Of a stretch of DNA of 30,762 nt, positions 1-7,257 are shown piece after piece. Each line of letters opens with the position of its first letter. Positions within the stretch are counted from its first letter, which is position 1. Where the stretch lies: assembly GCA_034002405.1 (NCBI GenBank), contig JAVFAS010000045.1, forward strand, positions 1-30,762, given 5' to 3'. A program made the position numbers and the translations under genes. Source of the stretch: SZUA-365 sp034002405. Its GTDB lineage: Bacteria > Bacteroidota > Ignavibacteria > SZUA-365. The notes under the pieces are model-generated. The model saw nothing but the letters and a program-made list of their open reading frames with translations, did no database searches and was not told where the DNA came from.

Positions 1-18
1 GCGATTGCGATTGCGATA
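1..18. repeat. Three copies of a GCGATT-like hexamer
   Basis: GCGATT, GCGATT and GCGATA lie directly beyond the stop codon of the transglycosylase gene. The array reaches the window edge, so its full length is unknown. It is one of several short tandem arrays at gene ends in this window. Confidence 0.5.
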
Positions 19-20
19 TA

Positions 21-737
21 TTACGGGATGAGGTTATCCGTTTTCGGCACCGCAACGCCCCCCATGCGCCCCATGATCCAATTCGCGCGCCGCTTGATGT
101 ATGGTGTCGGCGCAGCGGGCGACCATCGCCGCGGATTCGGCAGCACCGCGGCGATGAGAGCGGCCTCACGTCGAGTCAGTTCCGAAGCGGATGTTCCGAA
201 GTACCGGCGTGCCGCGGCCTCGATGCCGTAGATTCCGTCTCCCATTTCCACGACATTCGCGTAGACCTCGAGAATGCGCTTCTTTCCCCAGAGGTGCTCG
301 ATGAGGTATGTGAACCATGCCTCGAATCCTTTGCGCACGTAGGTCCGCCCGTGCCAGAGAAACACGTTTTTCGCGGTCTGCATCGTGATCGTCGACGCAC
401 CGCGGACCTTGCGTCCCCGATGCGCGCGATTGTAACGCATCGCGTCCTCCATCGCCCGCCAGTCGATGCCATGGTGACGCATGAAGCGCGCGTCCTCGGC
501 ACCGATGAAGGCACGAATGAAATTCGGGGAGATCTGCTCGTAGGGGATCCAGTGTCGTTCGATGCCGACGAGTTTCCCGTCGAACAGTCCTTCATAGACG
601 CGGAGGAACATGATCGGCGTGTATGTCGGCGGCAGCACGCGCAGCACGCCGACGACCATGAGCGCGAGAAATACGAGGACGGCCGTGGTTCTGATGCCGC
701 CGCGGAGGAAGCGGCCGAGAGCGCGGAGCGTTTTCAT
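21..737 (-). CDS. mtgA: Monofunctional biosynthetic peptidoglycan transglycosylase (GT51)
   Basis: This enzyme polymerises lipid II into glycan strands at the periplasmic face of the inner membrane. From the ATG at 737 the protein has 238 residues, the usual MtgA length. It has one N-terminal membrane anchor (about residues 18-34) followed by a complete GT51 domain. The motif EDARFMRHHG carries the likely catalytic Glu81, GASTITMQ lies at about 113-120, KRILEVYANVVEMG at about 153-166, and EAALIAAVLPNP at about 191-202. No transpeptidase domain follows, so it is not a bifunctional PBP. The frame stays open upstream to 938, but those starts would add a second hydrophobic stretch and place the catalytic domain in the cytoplasm, so I prefer 737. 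No Shine-Dalgarno site precedes this ATG. A TATATTTG box sits only five bases upstream, suggesting a very short or absent leader. Confidence 0.9.
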   Translation of the reverse strand: MKTLRALGRFLRGGIRTTAVLVFLALMVVGVLRVLPPTYTPIMFLRVYEGLFDGKLVGIERHWIPYEQISPNFIRAFIGAEDARFMRHHGIDWRAMEDAMRYNRAHRGRKVRGASTITMQTAKNVFLWHGRTYVRKGFEAWFTYLIEHLWGKKRILEVYANVVEMGDGIYGIEAAARRYFGTSASELTRREAALIAAVLPNPRRWSPAAPTPYIKRRANWIMGRMGGVAVPKTDNLIP

Positions 738-742
738 GGTTA

Positions 743-750
743 CAAATATA
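743..750 (-). promoter_or_regulatory. Bacteroidota-type -7 box immediately before mtgA
   Basis: On the minus strand TATATTTG matches TAnnTTTG exactly and ends five bases before the ATG at 737. Transcription from it would begin at or next to the start codon. No convincing TTTG/TTG element lies at the right distance upstream, so the call rests on one box. Confidence 0.4.
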
Positions 751-800
751 CCGAGAGCGGGGAATATCACGACCGCAATCCACGCATACCGGAAAAGATT

Positions 801-835
801 TTTGTTGAGACCGTCACGGAATTGCTGTAACTTTG
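801..835 (+). promoter_or_regulatory. Bacteroidota-type promoter of the lipoprotein gene
   Basis: TTG at 805-807 (with TTTG at 801-804) is followed after 20 bp by TAACTTTG at 828-835, an exact TAnnTTTG match. The predicted start site near 842 gives a leader of about 118 nt before the ATG at 960. Confidence 0.55.
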
Positions 836-959
836 CGGAAAAGGTGGTTGTCATTCCCTCGTGACGCCGGGAAACCGGAACGACGGCGGCCAGCACGAAA
901 CGGTTGCCGACCCACGAGTCCGAAACTTCCATCCTCATTTCTTATTTCAGGAACATGCC

Positions 960-2072
960 ATGAAAGCACGTCTGCTTCTTCCCGTCCTCGGACTGCTGCT
1001 GCTGGTTGCCGCGTGCAGCGAACAGTCCCAGGTCAACGAGCCGATCACCGCACCCGCGTCGGGCAAGGCCACGACGCTCGCACAGCTCAACCTCTCGATG
1101 GAGGAGGCCGCGTTCATCGACGAGATGTACTACCTCGAAGAGGACATGAGCGTGCTGCTCACCCCGTCCAATTTCACCGTCATCAGTGAACTCAGCATGG
1201 ATCCGGGCGATCGCCGTACCCGCGGGTTCGTGGACATGGCCGCGATCGTCTATTATAACCTGATCGTCAGGGCCGGCGCCACCGACGAGGCGGGCCTCGC
1301 GCTGATCCGTCAGTGGATCACGGATTCGAACGCCGAACGCGCACGCATCATTGCCGAGGGACTGGCCAATGGTCTCACGCGCGAACAGATCGCCGAGGCG
1401 CTGCGCGCGGAGCATGAGGCGTTGATGGCATTGATTAACGGCCACCTCGGAGACACCGGTCTCGCGGCGATCGAGGCGTACAAGCTGCGGCTGCAGGAAG
1501 AACGCGAGAAACTGCGTCAGGCAATGCTCGAGCTGCGCGTCGACCGTGAAGTGGCGATCATGAAGGAAAAGCTCGGACTCAGCGATGAGGATGCCGCCGC
1601 GGTCAAGAGCGCCATGCTCGCGCATCATGCCGCGATCGCGGCCGCGCGCCTGAAGTATATCAACGATCCCGAAGGCTTCCGCGCCGAACTCGCCCGCCTG
1701 CTTGCGGAATTCGAACGCACGATGACCGGTCTGCTCGGCGAGAAGTGGCAGCAGTGGAAGGATCTTCGCAGCGGACGCACCGGCGAGGTCCGTGACCCGA
1801 TCGCCGAACAGGTCCGCATGCTGACGCAACTGCTCGGTCTCGACCAGGATCAGCAGAATCAGATCGCGCAGATTCTCAAGTCGCAGCAGAACACGATGAA
1901 GGAACTGGTTCAGCAGTATGGCAGCGACCGCCGTGGACTCGCCGAGGCGCTGCGCGCCCTGCAGATGCGCACCGACGAAGCGATCAAGGCCGTGCTCACC
2001 GCGCGCCAGCTCGAGATCTACCTCAACTGGCGCCGGGGTGGCATTCGTCCCGGTGGCGGAGGCCGCGGCTGA
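960..2072 (+). CDS. Helical periplasmic lipoprotein, Spy/CpxP-like (LTXXQ-type) character
   Basis: The 370-residue protein starts MKARLLLPVLGLLLLVAAC, a lipoprotein signal with the lipid-modified Cys at about residue 19. The ATG at 960 is chosen because it opens this signal. The rest is almost entirely charged amphipathic helix. Two related segments, KLGLSDEDAAAV and LTQLLGLDQDQQNQI, each open a helical hairpin in the style of LTXXQ/Spy periplasmic chaperones or heavy-metal-sensor-like proteins. The tail is Gly/Arg-rich (RRGGIRPGGGGRG). Similarity to Spy/CpxP is by pattern only, since the protein is two to three times longer and may hold duplicated modules. It is monocistronic, with its own promoter and a strong terminator. 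The function is unknown; a stress or envelope chaperone role is a guess. Confidence 0.75.
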   Translation: MKARLLLPVLGLLLLVAACSEQSQVNEPITAPASGKATTLAQLNLSMEEAAFIDEMYYLEEDMSVLLTPSNFTVISELSMDPGDRRTRGFVDMAAIVYYNLIVRAGATDEAGLALIRQWITDSNAERARIIAEGLANGLTREQIAEALRAEHEALMALINGHLGDTGLAAIEAYKLRLQEEREKLRQAMLELRVDREVAIMKEKLGLSDEDAAAVKSAMLAHHAAIAAARLKYINDPEGFRAELARLLAEFERTMTGLLGEKWQQWKDLRSGRTGEVRDPIAEQVRMLTQLLGLDQDQQNQIAQILKSQQNTMKELVQQYGSDRRGLAEALRALQMRTDEAIKAVLTARQLEIYLNWRRGGIRPGGGGRG

Positions 2073-2102
2073 TTTCCGCACGCCTCCCCGTGTCATGTTC
2101 GC

Positions 2103-2137
2103 AAGGCCATCCGATATTCGGATGGCCTTGTCTTTTT
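2103..2137 (+). terminator. Rho-independent terminator after the lipoprotein gene
   Basis: A perfect 12-bp stem (2103-2114 with 2118-2129) closes a three-base loop. It is followed by TCTTTTT at 2131-2137. Confidence 0.9.
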
Positions 2138-2255
2138 ATCACGTCAACGGCGCCGGGGGGCTGTCCCTCGAGTAGGTCGTCCGCTGGCCGGCGGTCGACC
2201 TTCTCGGGATCACGGGTGTTTTTACTTCCGTCCGTCTTCCTGCCTTCCGTCTGAT

Positions 2256-2285
2256 TTTCAATTTCCGCCGGAATTCGTACCTTTC
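2256..2285 (+). promoter_or_regulatory. Putative promoter of icd
   Basis: TTTC at 2256-2259 and TACCTTTC at 2278-2285 are separated by 18 bp. Each box differs from the Bacteroidota consensus only in the last base (C for G). The same variant precedes the second fibronectin-III lipoprotein. The predicted leader is about 110 nt. The rest of the interval 2138-2404 shows no gene. Confidence 0.45.
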
Positions 2286-2404
2286 ATATCTGTTGAATCC
2301 ATACGCACCTCGGCCGCATCAATCATGGATGCGGACGTTCCGTTCCGGCGGAGCGCAGCACCTCGCAATCCAGCACCACCAACCTATATCCACTGGAGAA
2401 AGGC

Positions 2405-3649
2405 ATGGCCTACCAATTGCTCACGCCCCCCGCAACGGGCAGCAAGATCCGCGTTGAAAACGGAGCGCTCGTCGTTCCCGACGATCCCATCATCCCCTTC
2501 ATCGAAGGCGACGGAACCGGTCCGGACATCTGGGCCGCGTCGGTGCGCGTCTTCGACGCCGCCGTCGAAAAGGCCTACGGCGGAAAGAAAAAGATCAACT
2601 GGTTTGAAATCTTCGCCGGCGAGAAGTCGGTCGCGAAATACGGCGAGAACGTCTGGCTGCCCGAGGACACGCTCGCGGCGGTGAAGGACTATGTCGTCGG
2701 CATCAAGGGCCCGCTCACCACGCCGGTCGGTGGCGGCATCCGTTCACTCAACGTGGCGCTGCGGCAGATCCTCGACCTGTATGTGTGCCTCCGTCCGGTG
2801 ATGTATTTCACCGGCGTGCCCTCGCCCGTCAAACGCCCCGACCTGATCGACATGGTCATTTTTCGCGAGAATTCGGAGGACATCTACGCGGGCGTGGAGT
2901 GGAAAGCCGGAACACCGGAAGTGAAAAAGGTCATCGACTTCCTGATCAACGAGATGGGAGTGACGAAAATCCGATTCCCGGAATCCTCGAGCATCGGCAT
3001 CAAGCCGGCGTCGAAGGAAGGCACCGAACGCCTCGTCCGCGCCGCCATCCAGTATGCCATCGCGCAGAATCGCCAGTCGGTGACCATCGTGCACAAGGGC
3101 AATATCATGAAGTTCACCGAAGGCGGCTTCCGCGATTGGGGCTATGAACTCGCCCAGCGTGAATTCGGGGCGACGCTGCTGGACGGTGGTCCGTGGCAGG
3201 TGCTGCCCAACGGCATCGTGATCAAGGATGTCATCGCCGATGCCTTCCTCCAGCAGATTCTCACCCGCCCGGCCGAGTACGATGTCATCGCGACGATGAA
3301 CCTCAATGGCGATTACATCTCCGATGCGCTGGCAGCGCAGGTCGGCGGTATCGGCATCGCACCGGGGGCGAACATCAATTACGAAAACGGATACGCGATC
3401 TTCGAGGCCACGCACGGCACCGCACCGAAATACGCCGGTCTCGACAAGGTCAATCCCGGCTCGGTCATCCTCAGCGGCGAAATGATGTTCCGCTACCTCG
3501 GATGGAACGAGGCCGCCGACCGCATCATCGCCGCGATGGAAAAAACCATCGGGCAGAAGACCGTCACCTACGATTTCGCGCGGCTCACCGAAGGTGCCAC
3601 CGAGGTCAAATGTTCCGAATTCGCCACGGCACTGATCGCGAACATGTAG
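2405..3649 (+). CDS. icd: Isocitrate dehydrogenase, NADP+-dependent
   Basis: This cytoplasmic TCA-cycle enzyme oxidatively decarboxylates isocitrate to 2-oxoglutarate. At 414 residues it is close to E. coli Icd (416) and alignable throughout. Substrate residues equivalent to E. coli Ser113, Asn115, Arg119, Arg129, Arg153, Tyr160 and Lys230 are present here as Ser114, Asn116, Arg120, Arg130, Arg154, Tyr161 and Lys231. Metal-binding Asp residues lie at 279, 303 and 307. The NADP-specificity set Lys-Tyr-Val-Tyr-Arg is intact at 342, 343, 349, 389 and 393, so NADP rather than NAD use is expected. Ser114 lies in GGGIRSLNVALRQ, the site phosphorylated by AceK in enterics; no aceK is in the window. 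GGAGAAAGG precedes the ATG. The homogentisate-dioxygenase-like gene follows after 43 bp. Confidence 0.97.
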   Translation: MAYQLLTPPATGSKIRVENGALVVPDDPIIPFIEGDGTGPDIWAASVRVFDAAVEKAYGGKKKINWFEIFAGEKSVAKYGENVWLPEDTLAAVKDYVVGIKGPLTTPVGGGIRSLNVALRQILDLYVCLRPVMYFTGVPSPVKRPDLIDMVIFRENSEDIYAGVEWKAGTPEVKKVIDFLINEMGVTKIRFPESSSIGIKPASKEGTERLVRAAIQYAIAQNRQSVTIVHKGNIMKFTEGGFRDWGYELAQREFGATLLDGGPWQVLPNGIVIKDVIADAFLQQILTRPAEYDVIATMNLNGDYISDALAAQVGGIGIAPGANINYENGYAIFEATHGTAPKYAGLDKVNPGSVILSGEMMFRYLGWNEAADRIIAAMEKTIGQKTVTYDFARLTEGATEVKCSEFATALIANM

Positions 3650-3692
3650 GATCCGCGCCCGAACACCACTGAATCACCCGGAAGGATATCCC

Positions 3693-4808
3693 ATGTATCT
3701 CTATCACCAAGGCAAACATACGCGCCAGGCGCATGTCGGACTCCCGGAGGGGACGTTCGAGGAAGAGCACGGACGGCAGGGTTTCTTCGGTCCGGTCTCG
3801 CATCTGTACCGGCTCCACCCCCCCACCGACTGGATCCGCTACGAGGGGACGCTGCGTCCGCGTGCGTTCGATTTCAACGACATCACGCCGGCCGACGCCA
3901 CCGACCCGCGCGGGGGACGCACACGCCTGCTCTACAACAACGATGTCACCGTCAGTATCTCCCGCCGCGGCTCGGCCATGCCCTACTATTTCCGCAATGC
4001 GGATGGCGATGAAATCTGGTTCGTCCATGAAGGCGCGGGCCGCATCGAGACGGATTATGGAGAATTGTCATACGAAAAGGGTGATTATATCGTCTTCCCC
4101 CGGGTGACGACCTACCGGATTCATCCATCCACGCCCGAGAATTTCTTTCTGATCATCGAAGCGTACCCGCAGGTGAGTGTGCCGACGATGCAGCAGAAGG
4201 GGCTGATCGGCATTCATGCCCTGTTCGATCAGTCCGCCATCACCATCCCGACGCTTCCGGAGCAGTATGACGAGCGCGCCGGCATCGAACATGAAATCGT
4301 CGTGCAGCGCGGCGGTCGGTGGTCGTCGGTGGTCTATCCATTCAACCCCCTCGACGCGGTGGGCTGGAAGGGCGACTGCTATCCGTGGAAGATCAATGTG
4401 CGCGACATCCGTCCGGTGATGAGCCATCGCGTCCATCTCCCGCCGCCGGCGCACACGACCTTCCTGATGAACAATGCCGTCGTGTGCACGTTCCTGCCAC
4501 GTCCGCTGGAAGAGGATCACGACGCATTGAAAGTCCCCTTCTATCATCGGAACGCGGATTACGATGAAGTGCTCTTCTATCATGCGGGGAATTTCTTCAG
4601 CCGCGACAACATCAAACCGGGCATGGTGACCTTTCATCCGACGGGGATGCACCACGGGCCGCACCCCAAGGCCATGGCCAACATGCACAACATCAAGCGC
4701 ACCGATGAAATCGCGGTGATGCTCGACACCTTCAACACACTGCACGTGGCGCCCGAGGCGGAAGGCGTGGAGTGGAAGGAATACTGGCAAAGCTGGATGA
4801 AGAAATAA
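3693..4808 (+). CDS. hmgA: Homogentisate 1,2-dioxygenase family protein
   Basis: The family opens the aromatic ring of homogentisate with Fe(II) and O2 to give maleylacetoacetate in tyrosine/phenylalanine catabolism. The 371-residue protein is a double-cupin of the short bacterial type. The HRN motif at 285-287 supplies the first iron His, DEV at 291-293 holds the likely Glu292 ligand, and MHHGPHP near 319-325 supplies the distal His. Human HGD has the same order in HRN...SEF...TPHGPD, with one residue fewer between His and Glu. The start is supported by GGAAGG upstream. It sits 43 bp after icd, so co-transcription is possible. No fumarylacetoacetase or HPPD gene is in the window, so the pathway cannot be confirmed locally. 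A related cupin dioxygenase with another substrate is the alternative. Confidence 0.82.
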   Translation: MYLYHQGKHTRQAHVGLPEGTFEEEHGRQGFFGPVSHLYRLHPPTDWIRYEGTLRPRAFDFNDITPADATDPRGGRTRLLYNNDVTVSISRRGSAMPYYFRNADGDEIWFVHEGAGRIETDYGELSYEKGDYIVFPRVTTYRIHPSTPENFFLIIEAYPQVSVPTMQQKGLIGIHALFDQSAITIPTLPEQYDERAGIEHEIVVQRGGRWSSVVYPFNPLDAVGWKGDCYPWKINVRDIRPVMSHRVHLPPPAHTTFLMNNAVVCTFLPRPLEEDHDALKVPFYHRNADYDEVLFYHAGNFFSRDNIKPGMVTFHPTGMHHGPHPKAMANMHNIKRTDEIAVMLDTFNTLHVAPEAEGVEWKEYWQSWMKK

Positions 4809-4828
4809 ACCGGCGCATGACGCGAATG

Positions 4829-4867
4829 AAAACGACCATCCCCCGTTTGCCGGGGGATGGTCGTTTT
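4829..4867. terminator. Bidirectional terminator between convergent genes
   Basis: A perfect 17-bp stem (4829-4845 with 4851-4867) encloses a five-base loop. It has AAAA at one base and TTTT at the other, so it can act in both directions. It separates the homogentisate-dioxygenase-like gene from convergent ricT. Confidence 0.92.
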
Positions 4868-4881
4868 CGTGTGTCACGTTT

Positions 4882-6042
4882 TCAATTTCTCGCGCGTTCC
4901 TTCTTCGAACGCTTGCCCTCGCCGTGCTTGCCCTCGCCCTGTTTGCCGTGGGACGATCGGCCTTCGGTCCGTGATGCCGAGGATTCCGTCGAGGGAGGTA
5001 TCGGATTCGCGATGATCGCATTCACCTCGTCGAGGGTGAGACGTTCCCAGCTGTTGTCTTTCGCATAATGCACGTAGATGGCATCGAGGAAGATGTCGAT
5101 TTTCTCGATAACGCCTTCGCCCTTGTGCGAAGAAATACGATAGTCCAACGGTGGGAAGCGTTTGAGCAGTTCTTCATACAGCTGCGCCTCATAGCTCAGG
5201 CAGCACTTGAGCCGACCGCACTGTCCGGCAAGCTTGAAGGGATTGATCGTCAGGTTCTGCAACCGCGCCATGTCGGTCGAAATGGGTTCGAACTGGTTGA
5301 GCCAGGAACTGCAACAAAGCTCACGGCCGCAGACACCAAACCCGCCCATGCGCTTGGCTTCGTCGCGGGGCCCGATCTGCCGCAATTCGATGCGCGTGCG
5401 ATATTCCGACGCGAGTTCACGCACGAGCTGCCGGAAATCGACGCGGCCGTCGGCGGTGAAATAGAACGTGATGCGGTTGCGGTCGAACTGGTACTCGACG
5501 TCGACCAGCTTCATCGGCAGGTCGAGTTTGTGGATGTGGTCGAGACAGATATTGAAGGCGGTGTGTTCCTGTTCGCGATGAAAATCGACGATCTTGAGAT
5601 CAGCCTCATCGGCGGGACGTACGATTTTCTTCATGTCACCGGCGCACGGACGCTGACGCAGACGGCTTTTCATGTAGGCCGTATCACCGATGCTGCAAAT
5701 CACGCCGAGGTCGAGGCCTTTTTCCGCCTCGACAACCACATGCATCCCTTCGGCGAGTTCCAGGCTCTGCTCGTTGAAATAGTACCCGCGACGCTCTCCC
5801 TTGAACATGACCTCGACAAACGGAGCCATCTCGATCGCGCCCGCCTGCTCCTGCTCGTGGCAACAGCTGTCGGGATGTCCGCCATCACCATCCGCGCAGT
5901 CCGATTCCGGCGACGGGACGTCGACGACGTCACCATCCTCGCTTGTGTAGACGAGCACCGCGTCATCGAGCTTGTGCAGTTCGAGAGGAACCTCCTTGCG
6001 CTCCCGTTCTTCGTTCTGCGAGGGTTCCGGATTGTGATTCAT
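4882..6042 (-). CDS. ricT: PSP1-domain protein, RicT (YaaT) family
   Basis: In Bacillus, RicT is part of the Ric (YaaT/YlbF/YmcA) complex, which binds iron-sulfur clusters and affects RNA processing. Here the 386-residue protein has a low-complexity acidic N-terminus (about 1-70), a PSP1 core, and a Cys-rich segment (VCGRELCC at about 237-244 and QCGRLKCC at about 274-281) that matches the cluster-binding cysteines of the family. The C-terminal 40 residues are Ser/Gly/Lys-rich, with two near-identical 15-bp repeats coding HGEGK-type units. GAAAGG precedes the ATG by seven bases. holB ends 12 bp upstream, the same holB-ricT neighbourhood seen in Firmicutes. No ylbF/ymcA homologue is in the window, so whether a Ric complex forms is unknown. 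Confidence 0.9.
   Translation of the reverse strand: MNHNPEPSQNEERERKEVPLELHKLDDAVLVYTSEDGDVVDVPSPESDCADGDGGHPDSCCHEQEQAGAIEMAPFVEVMFKGERRGYYFNEQSLELAEGMHVVVEAEKGLDLGVICSIGDTAYMKSRLRQRPCAGDMKKIVRPADEADLKIVDFHREQEHTAFNICLDHIHKLDLPMKLVDVEYQFDRNRITFYFTADGRVDFRQLVRELASEYRTRIELRQIGPRDEAKRMGGFGVCGRELCCSSWLNQFEPISTDMARLQNLTINPFKLAGQCGRLKCCLSYEAQLYEELLKRFPPLDYRISSHKGEGVIEKIDIFLDAIYVHYAKDNSWERLTLDEVNAIIANPIPPSTESSASRTEGRSSHGKQGEGKHGEGKRSKKERARN
4911..4940 (-). repeat. Two 15-bp repeats in the ricT C-terminal tail
   Basis: The units 4911-4925 and 4926-4940 differ at one position and are followed by a degenerate third. They encode Gly-Glu-Gly-Lys-rich five-residue repeats in the basic tail, in frame. 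Confidence 0.6.
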
Positions 6043-6054
6043 GCTGGGACCTTT

Positions 6055-7182
6055 CTATCGGGACGCGATTCCGTCCTGCGTGATGCACCGGCGGAGGCGC
6101 TGGGAGAGGACAATCATCAGATTGGCAAGATGCACATTTTTCCCGACGAGGTCAATGCAGTATTCGATCTCGTCGATCGCGGCCGAGCAGTCCGCGTCGG
6201 GATAATGTTCGGCGAACTTGGTGATCGGCTCCCGGAGATCGGCACTGAGCAGTCGATCACCGGCACCCGACTGCACGGCAAGCACGTCACGGAACCATCC
6301 GGCGACGGCGACGAGAAAGCGGATGAACGCCTGGCGGTCCTCCTTCCCGAGAATGGTCTGGATGCGCTCCATCAATTTGTGGGGGTTGTAGGCAACCACC
6401 GCGCGCAGATAGGTCAGCACATCCTCGCGTGAGATCAGGCCCCCCTCGCGGGCGAGTTGCAGGGCAAGCCCGAAACTCCCGCCGGCCAGTGGCGCGGCGG
6501 CGCGCGCGTCCTCGGGATCGATATCCGGCTGCTGCAACAGTGCGTCGAGGATCTCGCTCTCGCGCAGCAGGTCGAAGCGCAGCAATTGACACCGGGAGAT
6601 AATCGTCGGCAGCAGGGAATCCTTCCGTGATGTTGTCAGCAGCAGCAGCAGGTCACCGCTCGGCTCCTCCAGCGTCTTGAGCAGGGCATTCGCGGCACTG
6701 GTGTTCATGCGGTCGGCCTCGGAGATGAGAATGACCGTCCGTCCCCGCGCACCGGAACGAAACGCGGCCTCCTTGCGAACGTCCCGCACGCTGCTGATCT
6801 TGATGCCCGCGGCCTTCGCCATGCCCATGCGATGATATGGATTCTCCGCCTTCATCGCGATCATCGCGTTCATCTCCTCGAGTTCGTCGTCCGACAGTTT
6901 ATCCACCGCCGTGGATTCATCCTCCCGCGACGGCATCGGAAACACGAGCTTCAGCCGCGGATGCCGCAGCGTCATCATCGACCGGCAGGTCTCGCAACGA
7001 TCACAGGGCTCGAACCCCCCGGCCTCGCAGTTGAGTGCGCGGGCGAACATCAGCGCCGCGGCATCCTTCCCCGTCCCTTCCGGTCCATGGAAGATCATCG
7101 CATGTGGAATCCGTCCGCTTTCGAACATGGTGCGGAGAAGTTGCTTGACGCGCTGCTGGCCGATGACCGAATCCCAGGACAT
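6055..7182 (-). CDS. holB: DNA polymerase III delta-prime subunit (clamp loader)
   Basis: Delta-prime is the stator of the clamp loader that opens the sliding clamp. The 375-residue protein begins MSWDSVIGQQRV, the usual start for the family. The P-loop-like GPEGTGKD (about 33-40) ends in Asp instead of Ser/Thr, consistent with delta-prime subunits that do not hydrolyse ATP. Zinc-binding Cys lie at about 52, 60, 63 and 66. The region ILISEADRMN corresponds to the Walker B-like helix. NALLKTLEEP and SRC, the arginine-finger motif, follow. About 170 C-terminal residues form the collar-type domain. It lies 12 bp before ricT and 75 bp after the Omp85 gene. Confidence 0.95.
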   Translation of the reverse strand: MSWDSVIGQQRVKQLLRTMFESGRIPHAMIFHGPEGTGKDAAALMFARALNCEAGGFEPCDRCETCRSMMTLRHPRLKLVFPMPSREDESTAVDKLSDDELEEMNAMIAMKAENPYHRMGMAKAAGIKISSVRDVRKEAAFRSGARGRTVILISEADRMNTSAANALLKTLEEPSGDLLLLLTTSRKDSLLPTIISRCQLLRFDLLRESEILDALLQQPDIDPEDARAAAPLAGGSFGLALQLAREGGLISREDVLTYLRAVVAYNPHKLMERIQTILGKEDRQAFIRFLVAVAGWFRDVLAVQSGAGDRLLSADLREPITKFAEHYPDADCSAAIDEIEYCIDLVGKNVHLANLMIVLSQRLRRCITQDGIASR

Positions 7183-7257
7183 GAGCGTTCCCGAAAAAAG
7201 TGTCGAAAAAGAATGGAGGAGAACCGGACCGTTTGATCGCTGGTGGTGTGACCGGTG

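Noticed and set aside
942..2096. 384-codon minus-strand frame opposite the lipoprotein
   Set aside because: The plus-strand gene has a lipoprotein signal, promoter and terminator. The minus frame has none of these.
5068..6432. 454-codon open frame on the plus strand across ricT and holB
   Set aside because: It is antisense to two confidently identified genes. Its translation is His/Asp/Arg-rich without motifs, as expected for a shadow frame in GC-rich DNA.
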